Below, one piece after another: positions 63,601 to 64,000 of a stretch of DNA of 64,000 nt (positions within the stretch are counted from its first letter, which is position 1; each line of letters starts with the position of its first letter). The notes below the pieces were generated by a model. The model did no database searches and had not been told where the DNA came from. It saw nothing but the letters and a program-made list of their open reading frames with translations. A program made the position numbers and the translations under genes. The DNA comes from Nemopilema nomurai (taxonomy: Eukaryota; Cnidaria; Scyphozoa; Rhizostomeae; Rhizostomatidae). Where the stretch lies: positions 372,001 through 436,000 of the forward strand of contig ML133458.1 in assembly GCA_003864495.1 (NCBI GenBank). The letters run 5' to 3'.

Positions 63601-64000
63601 GATATGTGATATATATAAAATGTATTTATATAAGGTGCAAATGGCTTCCTAGCTCGATCAAAGCTATTCCATTGAAAACTGATCACAATATAAAAGACAG
63701 AAATGAACTTAAAGGCATCAAGACCTCAGTTATTCAACAACTGTTCAAGTCCAGATATATGCTTTCAATTGATCACTGACCGTGCAAATGCTGATAATCA
63801 ATTTCCCCATTGATCTTGACTCCAGCTACCAATCCATTCAGTACCACAAGGTTGGTGAAGGAATCGCTGTAGTTTTGTCCTGATTTTACTGTCCCCCATC
63901 TGTTAGATTTCAATTTCAGTACTTCTTTCGTTTCTTTATCAATTGCAAACGGCGGCCAGTAATTGCCGGTCGCAATTGCGGATATTTTTTTGTCAGCTAG
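39444..64000 (-). CDS. FN3/TSP1/SEA receptor fused to a K+-type glutamate-receptor-like channel (5' partial)
   Basis: One gene of at least 33 exons, about 2613 codons in the window, running off the right edge. Domain order: unknown N-terminal part; about nine FN3; TSP1, Cys-rich exon, three TSP1; SEA; three FN3; split ligand-binding domain with a channel whose filter is TTVGYGD; cytosolic tail. It is a predicted cell-surface membrane protein. Every proposed joint is in phase, almost all ectodomain exons are phase 1-1, and every donor is GT except one GC donor at 62784-62783. The FN3-to-channel joint (44716 to 44261) is phase 1 with consensus sites on both sides and no start codon or signal peptide in front of the channel, so I read it as one gene. 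Two adjacent genes remain the alternative. The entries below give the exons block by block. I know of no named gene with this architecture. Confidence 0.8.
40533..40704 (-). other. receptor exon 32: end of ligand-binding lobe and last membrane segment
   Basis: Encodes FDPSTKMFWDM, the last transmembrane helix (VATESIVLLIFSILGILLSM) and a basic stop-transfer run (RARRRKM). This corresponds to M4 of eukaryotic glutamate receptors, which bacterial GluR0 lacks. The exon is phase 0 in, phase 1 out. Confidence 0.85.
40757..40862. repeat. 32-bp direct duplication plus partial third copy
   Basis: The phrase gtcagatgggggcaagtata occurs around 40799 and, as gatcagatgggggcaagtat, around 40830, each followed by aagtatctg. 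A diverged copy lies near 40759. It sits in the intron just upstream (in transcript sense) of exon 32. Confidence 0.8.
41387..42135 (-). other. receptor exons 30-31: S2 half of the ligand-binding domain
   Basis: Exon 30 is 42135 to 42084 (or 42079) and exon 31 is 41658 (or 41656) to 41387. They encode VNNSFEYFLGVRRN, then EVEIALLDAFTVAALAEELV and the typical GYGVVLSREF segment. This is the pattern of lobe S2 of glutamate receptors, with Asp in LLDAFT at the place of the usual acidic ligand contact. Two donor and two acceptor choices keep the frame in matched pairs. Confidence 0.75.
42710..43335 (-). other. receptor exons 28-29: potassium-type pore and M3
   Basis: Exon 28 (43335-43241) encodes ERGDNEEFTKERFI followed by FWWAFISMTTVG. 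Exon 29 (42866-42710) continues YGDITPRTVQGRVVAILWTL and a hydrophobic helix ending LTGALTSSVTSM. The joined filter T-T-V-G-Y-G-D is the hallmark of K+ channels and differs from glutamate-receptor pore loops. The intron splits the codon of the first filter Gly (GG|G). The helix after the pore takes the place of M3. Confidence 0.88.
43795..44261 (-). other. receptor exon 27: S1 half of the ligand-binding domain and first membrane segment
   Basis: Entered in phase 1 directly from the last FN3 exon. It encodes NPPYVQQ at the start of lobe S1, GIMADLVNDMI, SEYQLSFPIFGYG (equivalent of the family DFSKPF region), FALLIKSSGSASIV, and the first transmembrane helix (LWPMYLLVVCMTLLVGVIVW). The family motif with Pro-Leu-Thr and a ligand-binding Arg is not clearly present, so the ligand is uncertain. 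Confidence 0.8.
44716..46001 (-). other. receptor exons 24-26: three membrane-proximal FN3 domains
   Basis: Exons 46001-45696, 45474-45181 and 45027-44716, each one FN3 domain and each phase 1-1. Typical FN3 features: MLLTWAPPDN with YYIFYREY and LRDLKPVTKYRFRM; IYLTWLGI with LGYAIRYKKY and LKPFTLYDFDL; FTWNKIPDD with GYKLKYTI and LQSYTTYSVSVAGY. They lie between the SEA domain and the channel. Confidence 0.88.
46459..47823 (-). other. receptor exons 21-23: SEA domain
   Basis: Exons 47823-47714, 47321-47263 and 46601-46459 together encode about 104 residues beginning VSVLFTVKLVDFVWDF and containing FKRGSVIANFTVYYA across the exon 22/23 joint. The G-S-V followed by alternating hydrophobic residues is the SEA pattern, and G/S is where cleaving SEA domains self-cut. 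Entry phase 1, exit phase 1, so it is a shufflable unit made of three exons. Confidence 0.75.
46836..47141. mobile_element. Harbinger-like MITE with TTA target duplication
   Basis: The left terminus ggctgcatttacac and the right terminus, reverse complemented, ggctgcgtttacac are inverted 14-bp repeats with one difference. Both are flanked directly by TTA, a 3-bp target duplication as made by PIF/Harbinger transposases. It is 306 bp, has no transposase, and lies in the intron between SEA exons 22 and 23. Confidence 0.75.
47968..49167. repeat. 41-bp minisatellite, about 29 copies
   Basis: Tandem array of a unit reading ttggataggccttgagagga followed by ttgaagatgggaggattgaag; about 1.2 kb, with units differing by single bases and 1-2 bp indels. 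The word aggattgaag occurs twice in each unit. It fills most of the intron between receptor exons 20 and 21. It creates a long open frame on the minus strand (48567-49220) that is not a gene. Confidence 0.97.
49670..52035 (-). other. receptor exons 16-20: four TSP1 repeats and a cysteine-rich domain
   Basis: Exons 52035-51865 (GNWTTWGRWGFCSRSCGNGT), 51598-51308 (cysteine-rich, not TSP1), 50869-50714 (DEWAPWSLCSKEFCGGG), 50480-50307 (GNWGAWSEVTPCNKTCGYG) and 49840-49670 (GGWTSWSDWQLCDQPCGGG). The WxxW and CxxxCGxG patterns and the terminal Cys pair show type 1 thrombospondin repeats. All exons are phase 1-1. The Cys-rich exon has GESCVQACKNYRMYC and ends with LCNCLSP; I do not recognise its family. 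Confidence 0.9.
52528..54520 (-). other. receptor exons 12-15: three FN3 domains
   Basis: Exons 54520-54341 and 53891-53646 each carry half of one FN3 domain (APSAPPRNLTVGNV, then LLSYTYYNISIATCTVIGCG). Exons 53466-53110 (LNVTWRELPIMERQGIITGY; LDPFTWYRCEVCAKTSVGYG) and 52854-52528 (GIILGYVVFYQ; LKSNYTYKIAAFTSKGIG) hold one domain each. All are phase 1-1, including the two half-domain exons. N-glycosylation sequons are frequent. Confidence 0.85.
54932..57036 (-). other. receptor exons 9-11: four FN3 domains
   Basis: Exons 57036-56716 (SHLFATWSPLTTDIELLNGW), 56368-55571 (798 nt, two FN3 units: FWTNYSIQSAACTVKGCGPY and MTLAWNKLELHC with KYCVFVQAVNAKGRGP) and 55252-54932 (IIRGYRVFYQEINVLGE; FTLYALQALAYTSIGDGP). 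Phase 1-1 throughout. The large exon lacks an intron between its two domains and is rich in cysteine and in N-x-S/T sites. Confidence 0.85.
57180..59328. repeat. 123-bp minisatellite, about 17 copies
   Basis: Tandem array with a regular 123-bp period: the word tctgtaattc recurs at 57361, 57484, 57607, 57730 and so on. Units are nearly identical, with single-base and 1-4 bp differences; the first unit is diverged. Each holds an inverted pair gttaaaa...ttttaac. It lies in the intron between receptor exons 8 and 9 and leaves only about 290 bp of non-repeat sequence before exon 8. Confidence 0.97.
59616..60693 (-). other. receptor exons 7-8: two FN3 domains
   Basis: Exons 60693-60391 (FTPQMAVVLNVTGRTATI; LLPSFNYTCHIQQLYLQGVG) and 59963-59616 (VPDAAPSIAVVTSNRHNVSL; GFLLGYRVYYQSLL; VFTNYSLIIGAYNSKGIGP). 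Both are phase 1-1 and end in the usual short acidic linker. The first is the most divergent of the series and lacks the typical FN3 Trp, so it is FN3-like only. Confidence 0.75.
61057..64000 (-). other. receptor exons 1-6: unrecognised N-terminal part (5' incomplete)
   Basis: Exons: 64000-63781 (open at the window edge), 63129-62785, 62011-61955, 61767-61643, 61489-61431, 61238-61057. They are in phase, but the exon 2 donor is GC (CAG|GCAAGC). Peptide landmarks: WPPFAIDKETKEV, DTKCLYMADPEF, SRCLNLLFRSKQGCF, DVDLMKKCHFKVGARLFFAN, TDCGGISCTLTTAQNAVG. Several paired cysteines point to an extracellular fold. I do not recognise any domain. The signal peptide must lie beyond the window. Confidence 0.65.

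Noticed and set aside
1..64000. CRISPR arrays, bacterial operons, tRNA or rRNA genes
   Set aside because: The tandem arrays have no spacers, genes are spliced and eukaryotic, and I saw no tRNA-like B box with a matching A box or rRNA-like stretch.

Overview
The window is animal nuclear DNA: AT-rich, with short exons, GT-AG introns and many small repeats. The gene set (a nicotinic acetylcholine receptor with vertebrate-like intron positions, NELF-C/D, PDCD4, arylalkylamine-type N-acetyltransferases and a very long FN3/TSP1 receptor) suggests an early-branching metazoan. A cnidarian, probably an anthozoan, is the best guess. That is an inference from gene content, not a proven assignment.

Layout from left to right: (1) 1-2827, no gene recognised. 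(2) 2828-8873, minus strand, a complete six-exon alpha-type nicotinic acetylcholine receptor subunit (487 aa). (3) 10722-19665, minus strand, a complete fifteen-exon NELF-C/D (571 aa). (4) 22760-28655, plus strand, a complete fifteen-exon PDCD4 (444 aa) with two MA3 domains. (5) 28760-33076, no host gene recognised; it holds a small inverted-terminal-repeat element and a decayed hAT-like transposase. (6) 33077-36677, a large inverted duplication with two arms of about 1.25 kb. Each arm carries an intact, intronless GNAT acetyltransferase (237 aa) in opposite orientation. The ~1 kb spacer holds transposon debris. (7) 36678-39443, no gene recognised apart from candidate poly(A) signals. (8) 39444 to beyond 64000, minus strand, one enormous gene of which I could join 33 exons in frame (about 2613 codons inside the window; the 5' end is outside).

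Gene 8 is the most interesting object. In protein order it has an unrecognised N-terminal region, about nine FN3 domains, four TSP1 repeats with a separate cysteine-rich exon among them, a SEA domain with a G-S-V-type cleavage motif, three more FN3 domains, and then a glutamate-receptor-like ligand-binding/channel module. The pore of that module reads T-T-V-G-Y-G-D, the potassium-channel selectivity signature, instead of a glutamate-receptor pore. The joint between the last FN3 exon and the ligand-binding exon is in phase and so are all other joints. The sequence therefore predicts a modular-ectodomain, K+-type glutamate-receptor-like channel, perhaps with a self-cleaving SEA domain between the large ectodomain and the channel.

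Two introns of this gene hold long minisatellites (41-bp unit at 47968-49167; 123-bp unit at about 57180-59328), and another holds a Harbinger-like MITE with a TTA target duplication. All exon boundaries were placed by hand from splice motifs, reading phase and family knowledge. Nothing was checked by alignment software or transcripts.
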